DNA of 64,000 nucleotides from the NCBI RefSeq assembly GCF_024139115.2, contig NC_085140.1:427637781-427701780 (forward strand), written 5' to 3'. A model generated the notes under the pieces. The model saw only the letters and a program-made list of their open reading frames with translations, was not told where the DNA came from and did no database searches. Every line of letters begins with the position of its first letter. The first letter of the stretch is position 1. The translations under genes were made by a program, and so were the position numbers. Source of the stretch: Armigeres subalbatus. Lineage: Eukaryota; Arthropoda; Insecta; Diptera; Culicidae. Of this stretch, positions 11,693-21,246 are shown piece after piece.

Positions 11693-12667
11693 CAGGGTTT
11701 GCAGAAATCGCTCTCAATAGATAACGAACAACGATAAAATAGAGGCAAAAACTGTTCCGAATCATAACAAGCCATGATAACAATTTTATCAAACTTGTAT
11801 AGAAGTGCGAAAAAACAGAATCGGATAGGCAGCCCCCACAGAAAAATGGTGATTCTCGCTTTGTTTTCGCTTCTTTCGTGTTGGTTACTGCACAGGAGTG
11901 TAGAACAAGTTGAAATGCATCATCAGAGCCAATTTGGAGCTTTCTAAAAGAAATTTATCATGGGGTATAGCATCCCGAATCAGTTCTCTATCATGACAGC
12001 TTGCGAACAAAGTTTCTCGCGGTATGCTACATATCGTATATGTATACAGAGCAGGGTTTCGACTTTTCGTTTCAATGAGACCAAAGCAAGCGTTTTTCGA
12101 GCCAAGGGAAAATCTTGTTTCGTTGTTTATGTTGAGGATCATCTTTTCCCCATCAATCTTTTCTCTAGATTTAATATTGGAAGATAAACGAAAATTTTGT
12201 CTATTAGATGAAAATCATTTTTCGTTTCATTACTTTTAACTCTCACTCACTTTTCGCGAGAATTATCGCAGAACAATTACAAAATTGTATGGCCGCGCCG
12301 GGATTCGAACCCAGAATAGTAACAATAATAGCTCTGGGGATGCGCTTACTTTAGCCACACCACCACGCTATCTGTATGAAAGCGTTAAGTTATTTGTTCC
12401 ACATAAGCTACTACCATTTGCCTTTATGATGCCACGAAAAGATTCGAATATGAAAGAAAAAGAGCAAACCAACGTTTGGCGGCAATCGAAGTGAGCGAAA
12501 AATGGTTATCACTCTCCAGGCTGTTTTTCTTTCCCGAAAAGCGATTTCTCCCCGAAAACTTTCGTGAGGGAAAATCATGTGCTCCTGAGATTGAATGAGC
12601 GTTACGAACCCTGATACAGAGATGATAAGTGAGAGACTTGCTCTTTCTCTTTAGGATTCAAACCCTG
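11693..12667 (+). mobile_element. hAT-like nonautonomous element, copy A (8-base target duplication)
   Basis: Ends are CAGGGTTTGCAG at the left and ATTCAAACCCTG at the right, flanked by an exact direct repeat CATAACTC (11685-11692 and 12668-12675). CAGGG termini with an 8-base duplication are typical of hAT elements. An inverted paralogue lies at 19224-19704. Copy A carries a second element inserted at 12052-12613. Without that insert it is about 405 bases and has no coding capacity. Confidence 0.85.
12052..12613. mobile_element. Nested hAT-like MITE with tRNA-like box B
   Basis: The element starts CAGGGTTTCG and ends CGAACCCTG. It is flanked by the direct repeat ATACAGAG (12044-12051 and 12614-12621). 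The paralogue at 19224-19704 shows the uninterrupted site, with a single ATACAGAG when read in the same orientation. On its minus strand it carries GGGTTCGAATCCCGG (about 12296-12311), a pol III B-box-like motif. A diverged relative lies around 48050-48480. Confidence 0.82.
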
Positions 12668-12675
12668 CATAACTC

Positions 12676-15152
12676 CGAAAATAAAGCAATTTCCGGTAAC
12701 TGGAGATATATCGCTTCTTCGCTAGGGAAACTGATCAAGAGTTTTTGGAAAATATGCATTTTTCAGGGTTGGCCAAATAAGGCACTAAGGTTGCCAAAAT
12801 CGGTACACTTCCCCTACCACCTACGAATTTGTGCAAATTGCTCAATGCTTATGCAACCAAAAAATTTAACCAGAACGGTCAAATCCTTTCATACTATCTG
12901 TTGAATCACGTCTCGTGTAATATTTTTAAGTTTGACTCGTTGTAGTGTATCGGCTCACCATAAACAACAATGGAAATGTTTACCTCAATAATCTCAAATT
13001 AAAACTGGAAGTGTTAGTTAAAATATGAAAAACCCGATCATGAAAAAATCGTTTTTTAAATAATTTTTTTTTTTATAAATTTAACCTCGTAATTGTTCCG
13101 CACATGTTTTTGAAATTCAGACGGACGCTTGTTAATTATGACAATCATAAAGCAATTTTAATATTGCATTCCATCGAATACCACGTTGATAACGTGGTCT
13201 TCGATTCTATTTAATATTGTATCAACTTAACACACAGTAGCGGGAAAAAACATCGGAAATGCAAAGCAATCAAAAGCCATGATTGACAGAGCTCAAACCG
13301 CATGCATGATCGGTCAAGCGTCGCTCTGTTCTTCGATTACCAATTCAAAGACCATTATCGTGAGGAAGTTTGTAGGTAGCTGTTTGTAGGAACGTTTCTT
13401 CGAAACGATTAATGATTAATTGATTGATTGCCGAATCATGTTTTTTCCTCCACTACTTGTTCACCCAATTTGGCTGCTCTGTTTTCCATATCAAAACATT
13501 CATGCATAGCGGTTCGTTCCGGACAACCCTATAGGCAGATCAACGGAAGGGAGCACACCGGGCGGCGGCGGAACATTCCCTAGCGGGATCGGGTACGATG
13601 TTTTCGAATTTTTCCGCTCGATTATTTTCAATTACGGCGCCTCCGATTACCGGAGCTCGCGCAAGTTCTTACGGCTTACGTAGGAGCATTTATATGCCCC
13701 AGTGCACCGCTTCCGTTTTCGGCTTGTCTAATGTGTTTTCTTCTATTCGAAGGGATTTGGTTGGTAAGACACTGAAGTTCCGTTCGAACGGAAGCAAACC
13801 GTTTTGGTTGCGGTGTTGGGAGTTAATTTTTCATAATTTTCCAGTTTGGCCCTTTGGGATAAAGAATTTCAGACCTGGTCGAATCGCAGAAAATATGACA
13901 TATTTTTTCGAAATCTACCATTTCAATATTTCTTAGTTCCGCTGTATTTCCTCAAACATCCGTTAGAACTAGCCATGATTGATATTAATTTAAATACCTC
14001 CCAGGATCATCCCGAAATAGGGAATACAATTACGATCCGACCGAGACAACGGACGATGCAACGACGACCGAAGACAAAGGTCACCGCGAGCGAAAAAGTA
14101 AACATCCAGTCGAAGAATGCCCAAACCCCGCTCTACTGGCATGCAGAAAACAAAAGTCAAAGAGTTCCGCATAGTCTGCCGCAGCACCATCACCAGCAGC
14201 AGCATTACTTTCGATTCAACTCCTTTATGCAATATGCTGCGCAAAGCTCGAACCCGGAACGGAAGGAAGCGACACTGTAGGTTGGTTGCGCTGCTGGCGG
14301 AGATGGACGATGATTGATGCAATTGGGAGGTACCTCCTCTAATTTGCTTCGCTCCAGAATTCATCCGCCGATGAAAGGGAAAAGGCGACGACGAACGGAA
14401 CGGTGCACTATGCGGGTTTTTCTTTTGCCTCGATTTCTGCCGTTCGTTGGGTCGTCCGGTTGTCTGTTTATATCTGTCTGGCCTTGATTGATGCGGCGGC
14501 GACGAAGACGACCTTAACAACTATACGCCATGCAGAGAAGATGAACGGAGTTAAAAAAAAACTCCGGCAGTGCAAACATAACCTCAAATCGACCAAACAC
14601 ACAATAGCGCGCCATTTAGTTCCCGCCGCCGCCGGCGACCGTCAACGTCTTATCCTCGCAGAGTTGCAGGGAGCTCGTTCAGGAATGAAGCCAAGATTGA
14701 TTGCATGTAAATTAACACCATTTAGAGCGGGTTTCCGCTGTACGGCCCTTCCTCGGCGAAGTGGCAGTTCGTGAGAGAAACTCTTCCTGTTTCGGTGAAG
14801 TTGACTTGTCATTATGGATTCCTCTTTTTCCGGGATGACTTCTATACGGAAGGTTCCGTAGGGCAGAAAACAAGTGAAGGCAAAACGGGCCCAAATTAGT
14901 CAACCTCTAATCTCCGGGCATTATTCAAAAAGCGATTTTTCTTTGAGTCCTTGCCTGTCGGAAGGACGAGCGACATCCATCTGTCATTGTTTGGTTAATC
15001 CTTTCGTGACAAATTGGGTGGGATGGAAGAAAAATTTCTTACTGTTGAAATATTTGTCAATTGTCTCCTAGCAAATTTTCTATTCTATAAAGAATAGTAC
15101 CTATCGGTAAGATGTGCAGCAAGAACATAGCAAGACCATACTGATGATGGCT
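12676..15152. other. No recognised gene
   Basis: Contains short open frames at 13598-14280 and 14403-14774 without recognisable domains, plus a CAG-rich run near 14190-14205. GC content is higher at 13500-14900, which could mark an unannotated regulatory region or untranslated exon, but nothing supports a specific call. Confidence 0.35.
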
Positions 15153-15350
15153 GACAACAACAAAAATAAACTCAATATGGAACAGGGAATTCAGAGCAAT
15201 TGACCTTAGAAAATCAGAAAAATCCCGTGAAAATTCCACAACTTGCCCAAGTGAAAATTCTGCATAATTTTCACGGGATTTTTTTTTTCTAATTTTCGAC
15301 GGTCAATTGCTCTGAATTCCCTGTTCCATGTTGAGTTTATTTTTGTTGTC
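15153..15350. mobile_element. Hairpin MITE (long near-perfect inverted repeat)
   Basis: The left arm from GACAACAACAAAAATAAACT and the right arm ending AGTTTATTTTTGTTGTC pair over about 80 bases, including GGAACAGGGAATTCAGAGCA and its complement. The loop is about 25 bases. A partial third arm (ATTGAGTTTATTTTTGTTGT) lies at 15429-15450, which suggests an adjacent broken copy. Confidence 0.75.
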
Positions 15351-15509
15351 TTTTTTTAAACTCAATTCAAAACTTTGAGAACATAACAGAAAAATATTCT
15401 ATGAAATTTCTATGAATTTCCATTTCCATATTGAGTTTATTTTTGTTGTCTCTTCCTAGAGGTTTTTGGGTTTCCATTTTCTGATTAGGTTTTCCAGTTC
15501 ACAACATTC

Positions 15510-16810
15510 CGACAACCATTTAAACCGTTCGTTTCAACCGAATACTGTGTCGCCAGGTAATTCTATTCGGTGTAGGAATCGATTGGAAGCACCGCGATCC
15601 CCGTGACTGCTCGCCAATATTCGCCAGAAGCCGTTTTAGCGACCAAAAGGACCCAGTTATGATTTCTTTAATGCGTCCGAGAGGCCATTGCAGTGGAGGG
15701 TAGTTGTCGAGTTTCAAAAGCACCAATTGACTACTTCGAATGTCCGCAGATGGGTGCCCAGCACAACACAAGATCGTATATCATAGCGAATAAGTGTACA
15801 AAGTGGAGGCCATATAGGTACATTTTGCATGCAGTCAAATGAAGGCATGCGTCTATATCGCCTCCACCATGTATACTTATACGCTAGCATATGCGACTTT
15901 GTGTTGGCTGGGTGGCGGGATTGAGTTTAGAGGCTCCCCAATCAAAAAGTATCCCGGGTCAGAACAGTTAAATCATCTGGAGAATTGGAAATAGGGACGA
16001 GTGGGTGAGAGCTCAGGACAGATTCGGTCTGGGCTACGACCGTGAGGAGTCTATTGAGAGTCCTTTGTTCCATGGTGCGGCGGAAGTGATACTTAAATGG
16101 AGAATGGGCCGGAATGAATTGGAACGTCATGCCATTTCCTGCGCAATACTCGTGCCATTCCGCGGACTTGAACTGCTGCTGGAATTCCTTCCGCAGCTTG
16201 CGATACTCGCGATCTGCCCCGACGATTGTGGTTGCGTCATTGCAATATATCTGACCATGTCACCACAGTCTGTCGTGAAGGATCTGGCTTGCTAGTATTC
16301 CTCGGGAGATGTTTTCGGAAGGGTCAGGTCGATGAATCCATTGGGATCCTATCGAAAGGCATTGCATATCTGTGACGCGATTTGATACAGATACTTTCCA
16401 GGTATTCGATCTGGATTCGATCCAGTGGAGTGCGACAGTTGAGTCGATCCAAAATATCACTGGAGCTATGCAGTTGGGGTTGCTTAAAAGGTGGTCTGGT
16501 CGTCCCAAGGAGAGCTGCGCAAAATTCCAAGCGTGAAATTGATAATCCACGACAAGGTGCTACTCGAGATTTTGAAGTGAGTAGGTGCGAATGTAGTTGG
16601 CCTAACTCATATGTTAACACAATGTAGATACAGCTGTCATATCTCTTCTGCAAAACATCTCAGAACCAATGGAACGTACAGAGATAGAAACTCCCTTATG
16701 TCAGTTCGGTACTTCTTCCACCACGTTGCTGACTCTTCTGCAAGCTCAGAATCTCACGACAAGGTAGTTGCCCAGAGGTGTTGTATGAATATTTTTGCGT
16801 CCCAGTGAAA
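15510..16810 (-). mobile_element. BEL/Pao retrotransposon pol fragment
   Basis: Read on the minus strand from high to low coordinates: a KIFIQHLWATTLSWD segment, an RNase H-like region with SKSRVAPCRGLSISRLE, then FWIDSTVALHWIES and an ISRGILASQIL block. Integrase pieces follow (MTFQFIPAHSPF, then SVLSSHPLVPISNSPDDL), with the C-terminal LLKLDNYPPLQWPLGR last. This order (RH, then integrase) and the WPLGR end are typical of BEL/Pao. The frame is broken by stops and by a palindromic insertion at 15758-15911. No LTRs were found. Confidence 0.8.
15758..15911. mobile_element. Small palindromic MITE inside the BEL fragment
   Basis: Arms CCAGCACAACACAAGATCG and, in reverse complement, CCAGCCAACACAAAGTCG pair, and pairing continues through GTGGAGGC..GCCTCCAC. 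The insertion separates two integrase segments of the BEL relic, so it is younger. The target duplication is unclear. Confidence 0.65.
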
Positions 16811-17099
16811 CAAAGAGTTCAGAAGACTCGGGCACTAAAGAGTGTTTTCGAAAAAAAAGTGTGTAAAATTGCACACTTATATTTACTCATTAAAATTAAA
16901 CCCATTATCGGATTTTCTTGAAATTTGAATGAAAAATGAAAAATGGGAATGAAAAACTTATAATGAGTTATGATTTACAACATTTGTTTTATTCGATTTC
17001 ATACCCATTCCAAATGGTTGCATCATCCCTTTTACTTTACCCATCAAATTTTGTACAATCGATTTTCTCCATGTTTTTGTTGTTTGTACTCAAATTTTC
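16811..17099. other. No recognised gene
   Basis: AT-rich spacer between the BEL and mariner relics. No feature was recognised. Confidence 0.4.
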
Positions 17100-18130
17100 A
17101 TCAACTCCAGCTCTATTTTAATAATTTCGGAATGTTTGCGAACTTCCGTCTTCACAATTGCCCAGAATTTATCAATTTAGTTCCGGTGAATTTGGTGGGT
17201 TCATATCTTTTGGCACAAATTTAACTCCGTTAGATCGGTACCACTCCAATACGTTACGAGCGTAGTGACAAGACGCCAGATCAGGCCAAAACAGAGTTGA
17301 TACTTTGTGTTTTCTTATTAATGGCAACAGACGCTTCTTGAGGCACTCTTCGATGCAAATCGTACCGTTGAATGTTCCGGAAGTAATGAAGGGAGCGCTT
17401 ACTTTACCACATCTGGAAATCGCCTGACTTCTTTGCAAATTCTAATAATTTCTTCGTTTGGACATTCTCCGGAACATCGAACTTTGACTTGGCAACGAAA
17501 CATTCTTGCGCAAGAAGTTGACGGAAGTGACGTAGGTTTCATCATCCATTACGATGCAACAGGATTTGGTGAACAACTTCGTGTAAAGTTCTGGTCATTT
17601 TACTGTCCATTGGATCACTTCTACGACCACTCCCTTTCTTTCCTCTGAAAACTCAGACGCTCCTTGAAGGTTCTTATTACACGAAATACAGTTGAATTTG
17701 CAATCTCAAGCGTTTTGCGATCGATCGGTTGGACGGCTCAGGATTTTGATTTTGCACAAAAAATTTTCATTGGCAATTTCTTGTCCCGACGGTTTTTTAC
17801 TTTTTCGGTATGCGTTTGGTTACGACATTCAGTTCAGGAAGTGTTGGAACCTTGAACTTGAACATGTCCTTTTGGGGGAACCACAACAGGCCCAATGTTC
17901 TGATTGCTTGCGAACGATCGATCTCTAATTCTACAGATGTTTTCCACAAAACTTCGGAAACTTTCGCACGATAAAACCTGCAGATTTCACGATCCCTATC
18001 AGCTTGTTTTGACCATTGTGCTGTGGTTCTTGTGTCCAGAGATGACGTCTCGGGAGTGCCTTTTAGAACGACTAGCACAGCTAGTGGATGGCGATGATCT
18101 TCGTCGATGGCTAGCGGATTTAGCATGCGA
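17100..18130 (-). mobile_element. Dead Tc1/mariner (DD37D type) transposase
   Basis: On the minus strand, degraded frames contain MDDETYV (first catalytic Asp), FWPDLASCHYARNVLEWY (second Asp) and NPPNSPELN, then, one frame over, IDKFWAIVKTEVRKH (third acidic residue, Asp). Residue spacing fits the DD37D group known from mosquitoes. Several stops and at least one frameshift, right before the third Asp, make it non-functional. Terminal inverted repeats were not located. The + strand open frame at 17904-18482 is antisense to part of it. Confidence 0.8.
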
Positions 18131-19165
18131 GCAGCGTGGAACGATGAACGATGACCTTGCCAGCCCGTTATCGGGTGGGTTGGTATTTCCGGTCATCTGG
18201 GTGGATCCATATTTGTCGGAACATTTTCTCTGCTTCGGCGGTAATGGCGAAAAGAGGCAGACGGAAGTTGACGATGGTCGAAAAAAAGGCTGGTCTACGC
18301 CAAGATTCGTTGAGCACCACACGTTTTTTGATAGTCCTATTCTCCGGGGACTGATGGATATGGTGGGGAAGGAAATACTGAAGGCTACGCGACACGACAG
18401 ACACCTCTTTCATTTAATCCAAGCTCTCGTATTCACTCATGACCTGCATGTCAGGCACATCTGTGACGAATATCTTCATTGACAGCGAACTTTTTTTTCA
18501 TTTGTTCGAAATCTCCGGACCAATACGCGAATCTTCAAGCATTGATAACTCTTCTAGCTGATTTTCCGTATTTTTGGACGAGGATCCAGAATATATAAAA
18601 ATCGATTCCTAATATATAAAAAATTTGGTCAAAAATGTCACATGTGCAGTTTTTTCAAACAAACGTTGGATTTGTTATCAACGTCTTTCACTTTAATCAC
18701 TGCGGTTGACAGAATAACTGTTGACTGTCGAGCTTGGGAGACGACAATACAATTTAAATTTCACTGAGTAGATGAAAGTTCGCGTGTGGATGGAAGGTTC
18801 ACAACGAAATGGACCGACGGGACTGAATAATTTGGAAGAGAACTACCGACTGCAAGCGAAACTTGCTGACCGTTAGTGAGTCTCCGCGGGCTCCGCGAGC
18901 CTTCGACACGACTTGGAATGAAGGGCGACATTTGACACGATTGCAAGGAATAGGCCTTTTCACGAGACGTTTAAAATCAGCTGACTTTATCGTCAATTGA
19001 CAGTTCAATAGAGATGAGTGACGTTTAGCGCTCGCACACTAATGTGCAATTCGGAATGTGTAAATACATGTTTGTTTTCCTTCTGCTCATAACCTCAAAA
19101 TTGATCGGGTCATTACAATGGTTGCAAAGGAGTCAAAAAATATATGGAAATATACTCATTTTAAC
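18131..19165. other. No recognised gene
   Basis: May include the 5' part of the mariner relic. Nothing else was recognised. Confidence 0.35.
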
Positions 19166-19223
19166 CCAAGCTTTGCTAAGTTGCACCATCTATGAGTGTT
19201 TGTTTTCCTTTATCGCCACTCAC

Positions 19224-19704
19224 CAGGGATTGAATCCTAAAGAGAAAGAGCAAGTCTCTCACTTATTATCTCTGTATACATATACGATATGTAGCATACC
19301 GCGAGAGACTTTTTTCGCAAGCTGTCATGATAGAGAACTGATTCGAGATGCTATACCCCATGATAAATTTCTTTTAGAAAGCTCCAAATGCGGGGAGCAC
19401 TGGCTCTGATGATGCATTTCAACTTTTTTTTGTCTTTATTAGGGAGACTTTCAGCCCGAGGCTGGCTCGTCTCCGTGCATTTCAACTTGTTCTACACAGC
19501 TGTGCAGTAACCAACACGAAATGAGCGAAAACAAAGCGAGAATCACCATTTTTTCTTTGGGGGCTGCCTATCCGATTTTGTTTTTTCGCACTTGTATACA
19601 AGTTTGATAATTTTTTTTATCATGGCTTGTTATGATTCGGAACAGTTTTTGCCTCTCTTTTATCGTTGTTCGTTATCTATTGAGAGCGATTTCTGCAAAC
19701 CCTG
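19224..19704 (-). mobile_element. hAT-like nonautonomous element, copy B (8-base target duplication)
   Basis: Ends are CAGGGATTGAATCC and TTCTGCAAACCCTG, flanked by the exact repeat CCACTCAC (19216-19223 and 19705-19712). It is the inverted paralogue of copy A at 11693-12667. It sits in the left arm of the outer palindromic MITE and is itself interrupted by a 50-base retroposed scrap at 19426-19475. Confidence 0.86.
19426..19475 (-). mobile_element. Severely 5'-truncated LINE 3' end (50 bases)
   Basis: On the minus strand it reads as a short 3' UTR piece (GGCTGAAAGTCTCCCTAATAAAG) ending in oligo(A). The direct repeat TGCATTTCAACTT flanks it (19413-19425 and 19476-19488). Copy A lacks it and has a single uninterrupted site near 11909-11922. 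This is a typical dead-on-arrival LINE insertion. Confidence 0.82.
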
Positions 19705-20011
19705 CCACTCACACATTCGGACGTGAGAATCTCAATACCAAATTTTAAAAACGACTTGTCTGCTTTTGTAAACAAACATTCAAACATCGATTTGATGAAT
19801 CGGAGAGCACTCCCACGCAAACCAACATCATCAACAGGTAGCAGAAGCCTCATCTAACGCATTGATGTCGCTGATTTGCATGGGAGTGCTCTCAGATTCG
19901 TCAAATTAAAGTTTGAATCTCTGTTTACAAAAGCAGATAAGTCGGTTTTAAAATTTGGTATTGCAGATTCTCACGTCCGAATGTGGGAGTGGCGATAAAA
20001 GGAAAACAAAC

Positions 20012-21208
20012 GGTGTCAGGCCATTTGGCCGAACTGGTCGTTTGGCCGAATAGTTATAAAAATTGACCTCAGTTTACGAGTGGGCCTTCTTGCTACTTCC
20101 TTCTTCTTTCTTTTTCTTTTTTCCTTCTTCCTTCCTCCTTATTCCTTCTTCTTTTTTCCATCCTCCCTTCTTCTTTATTCCTCCTCTCTTCTTCTTTCTT
20201 CCTTGTCCCTTCTTCTTTCTTTCTTCTTTCTTCCTTCTATCTTCTTTCTTCCTTCTATCTTCTTCCTTCAACCTTCTTCGCTCTTCCTTCCTCCTTCGTT
20301 TTCTTCCTTCTTCATTCTTCTTTTTTATTTCTTTCTTTCTTCTTCTTCCTTCTTCATTTTTCCTTCTTCGCTCCTCCTTCTTCCTCATCCCTTCTCCTTC
20401 TTTCTTCCTTCCTTCTTCTTTCTTCCTTCTTCCTTCTACCTTCTTCTGTCTTTCTTATTACTTCTTCCTTCGTTTTTGTTCCTTCTTCTTTCTTTCTTTT
20501 TCCTTCTTCCTTCTTTCTTCTTCCACTCAGCGAACTGGACTGTCGAAATTCATAACTGGCGCCTTATGAATCTTCGACTGATTATTCCACCCATAGTGCT
20601 TCTTATACGCAGTTACCTTCCCGAGTATTCAAGCGTCGATGGGCGTGTGGTCTACATACCGGCCTCCCGACCCCGACGTCCCTGGTTCGAACTCAGGCTG
20701 CCTCACTTTACTTTTTTCAATTGAAAATCATCATTCATAAGACAACATATTGAAACTCATACCGATTCCTTGTGGCAAATTTTCATAAGGCGTTTGATTG
20801 AAAATCATACGTCCATTTTCCTCAGTGTCCTTCTTCCTTATTTCATCTTCCTTCTTCCTTCTTCCTTCTTCTATTTTCTTGCTTCCTTCTTCCTTCCTCC
20901 TTCTTCCTTCTTCCTTATTCCTTATTCCTTCTTCCTTACTCCTTCTTCCTTCTTCCTTTTTCCTTCTTCCTGCTTCCTTCTTCCTTCTTCCTTCTTCCTT
21001 CTTCCTTCTTCCTTCTTCAATATTCCTTCTTCCATCTTCCTTTTTCCTTCATCCTTCGTAAGGAAACGTATTTCAACTATTCGGCCAAACGGCATTTGGC
21101 CAAATGGCGTTCGGCCAAATGAACCTTTCGGCCAAATGACATTCGGCCAAACGACATTCGGCCAAACGACATTCGGCCAAACGGCATTCGGCCAAATGAC
21201 CCTAAACC
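20012..21208. mobile_element. TTTGGCCGAA-ended element with polypyrimidine cores
   Basis: The left end is GGTGTCAGGCCATTTGGCCG. The right end in reverse complement is GGTTTAGGGTCATTTGGCCG. Direct repeats AAACAAAC flank it (20004-20011 and 21209-21216). Multiple TTCGGCCAAACGACA-like repeats sit inside the right end (21080-21200). The core has two CTT-rich blocks (20095-20520 and 20815-21055) separated by about 290 bases of complex sequence with a GGTTCGAACTC box-B-like motif near 20690. Long open frames over the CTT blocks are not genes. Confidence 0.82.
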
Positions 21209-21246
21209 AAACAAACACTCCTAGATGGTGCAACTCAGCAAAGCTT

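Larger units (their letters stand above)
19166..21246. mobile_element. Outer palindromic MITE hosting two further insertions
   Basis: The left arm runs AAGCTTTGCTAAGTTGCACC, GTTTGTTTTCC, TATCGCCACTC and ACATTCGGACGTGAGAATCT. The right arm carries the complements in mirrored order, split by the insert at 20012-21208: AGATTCTCACGTCCGAATGT, GAGTGGCGATA and GGAAAACAAAC before it, then AACACTCCTAGATGGTGCAA and AGCAAAGCTT after it. Removing the two inserts restores an inverted-repeat element of about 390 bases with a central unpaired part at about 19830-19870. The outermost bases and target duplication are uncertain. Confidence 0.78.

Noticed and set aside
13846..14774. Possible host exons in a GC-richer stretch with Gln/His-rich frames
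   Set aside because: No domain, no paired splice borders leading into the CenG1A frame, and overlapping frames on both strands without one standing out.
17904..18482. 192-codon plus-strand open frame
   Set aside because: It lies antisense to the degraded mariner relic and shows no family resemblance.
20063..20724. Long Phe/Ser/Leu-rich open frames
   Set aside because: They translate the CTT-rich core of a transposon. Opposite-strand Lys/Glu/Arg-rich frames appear as expected for simple sequence.
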